Positions 13,778-14,358 of a stretch of DNA of 14,358 bases are shown piece after piece. The stretch lies in NCBI GenBank assembly GCA_900552925.1, contig USBH01000012.1:1-14358 (forward strand), read 5' to 3'. The position numbers and the translations under genes are program-made. The notes under the pieces are model-generated. The model ran no database searches, had not been told where the DNA came from, and was given only the letters and a program-made list of their open reading frames with translations. Position 1 is the stretch's first letter. The number at the start of each line of letters is the position of its first letter. The DNA comes from an uncultured Oscillospiraceae bacterium. Its GTDB lineage: Bacteria; Bacillota; Clostridia; Oscillospirales; Acutalibacteraceae.

Positions 13778-14358
13778 TCACAGCTCGTCGCCGAACAGCA
13801 TGCGCTCCACGTACCGCTCGTTGAAGCGCGGGTTGCCGCCGAGATTCACGTGCTTTGCCGACGACGCAATCCGCGCGAGCAGCGGGTGGGTCTCCCGGTC
13901 CAGCAGCGTGAGCGCGGCGCCAGCCAGCGCGGCGTTGCCGATGCTCTGCGCGCGGTCCACGAGCGCCGGCGGCAGCAGGCCGATGTCCGCGGCGCTCTGC
14001 AGATTCAGGTGACTGCCGAAGCCGCCCGCGATGTACAGCGCGCGCACCTCGTCCCACGTCGTCCCCGCCGTTTCGAGCAGAATCTCCATGCCCGCGGCGA
14101 TCGCCGCCTTGGCGAGCTGCACCGCGCGGATATCCTGCGGCAGCAGCGCAACGCCCCCGGAAAGCGGCAGACTGTCCTCCTCCATGTAGCCGGTCTCGTC
14201 GATCCGCCCGCTTTCGAGCGCGGCGGCCACCGCGTCGATCAGGCCGGAGCCGCAGACGCCCGTCGCCGCGCCGTCGCCCAGCGTGTGGACGCGAAGCGCG
14301 CCGTCCTCCAGCCAGACGCGGTCGATCGCGCCGCGCACGCTGCCGCACCCGCAGGAAA
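13778..14358 (-). CDS. RACo-like ASKHA-domain corrinoid activation protein, C-terminal part
   Basis: C-terminal 193 residues of a DUF4445/RACo-type protein, which uses ATP and an iron-sulphur cluster to reduce inactive cob(II)alamin of corrinoid proteins back to cob(I)alamin. The frame is open to the window edge, so the N-terminal ferredoxin and linker regions lie outside. The visible part shows ASKHA-fold motifs VCGSGLIDAVAAAL and ALYIAGGFGSHLNL, and the conserved end ALAGAALTLLDRE with NPRFNERYVERMLF. It is the first visible gene of an operon with two UroD-like genes, the usual partners in corrinoid-dependent methyl transfer or O-demethylation. Family membership is fairly certain; the substrate is unknown. 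Confidence 0.85.
   Translation of the reverse strand, partial: SCGCGSVRGAIDRVWLEDGALRVHTLGDGAATGVCGSGLIDAVAAALESGRIDETGYMEEDSLPLSGGVALLPQDIRAVQLAKAAIAAGMEILLETAGTTWDEVRALYIAGGFGSHLNLQSAADIGLLPPALVDRAQSIGNAALAGAALTLLDRETHPLLARIASSAKHVNLGGNPRFNERYVERMLFGDEL

Noticed and set aside
1..14358. CRISPR arrays, tRNA or rRNA genes
   Set aside because: No regularly spaced repeats, cloverleaf-like segments or rRNA sequence were noticed on either strand.

Overview
The window looks like a piece of a GC-rich Firmicutes (Clostridia) chromosome, probably of the Oscillospiraceae type. It carries a lower-GC insert. Evidence for a Firmicute is the order rplU - prp - rpmA - obg, an L27 protein with the N-terminal extension cut off by the Prp protease, and an L21-type mRNA leader in front of rplU. 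Hand counts on single 60-base lines gave roughly 60-72% GC in the flanks and 50-57% in the middle. The genus assignment is inference.

Left flank (1-2440, all minus strand): the start of obg at the window edge, then rpmA (L27), prp and rplU (L21). The rplU promoter and leader can both be read. Upstream lies a nitrilase-family gene that has lost its middle and two of its three catalytic residues.

Insert (about 2500-11490): on the left is the 3' part of a MobA/MobL-type relaxase and the tail of an unrecognised gene. On the right is a tnpV gene broken by two frameshifts, with its small partner gene. Between these mobile-element scars sits a compact stress-protein cluster. On the minus strand are an HdeD-like membrane protein, Hsp20, a DUF6282 hydrolase, a McsA-like zinc/UVR protein and a ClpC-type AAA+ unfoldase. 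On the plus strand are a PucR-family regulator and a DUF1003 membrane protein.

The main result of the hunt concerns regulation. The hdeD/pucR intergenic region and the region in front of the UVR-clpC pair share one architecture. Each has a minus-strand promoter (TTGTSR-N17-TAAACT), an overlapping plus-strand promoter (TTGAAA or TTGTAA, N17, TATAAT or TACAAT) and an inverted repeat CTTGTGC-N5-GCACAAG. The repeat lies exactly 30 bases from the minus -35 box and 13 bases from the plus -10 box in both places. The simplest reading is that the PucR-family protein binds this site, controls itself, and co-regulates the chaperones, membrane proteins and unfoldase as one regulon. The cluster resembles in concept the mobile heat-resistance loci of Gram-negative bacteria, but with different parts (inference). 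A second link is a similar aromatic motif (LDxFFG..SFF) in the UVR protein and in the Hsp20 N-terminus.

Right flank (11490-14358, GC-rich): a short amidohydrolase fragment on the plus strand, a strong shared terminator, and a minus-strand operon of a RACo-like corrinoid-activation protein (cut by the window edge), an intact uroporphyrinogen-decarboxylase-like protein and a second, internally deleted one. This is the signature of corrinoid-dependent methyl-transfer metabolism. Three flanking catabolic genes carry large deletions or truncations, which means either real decay or assembly error.
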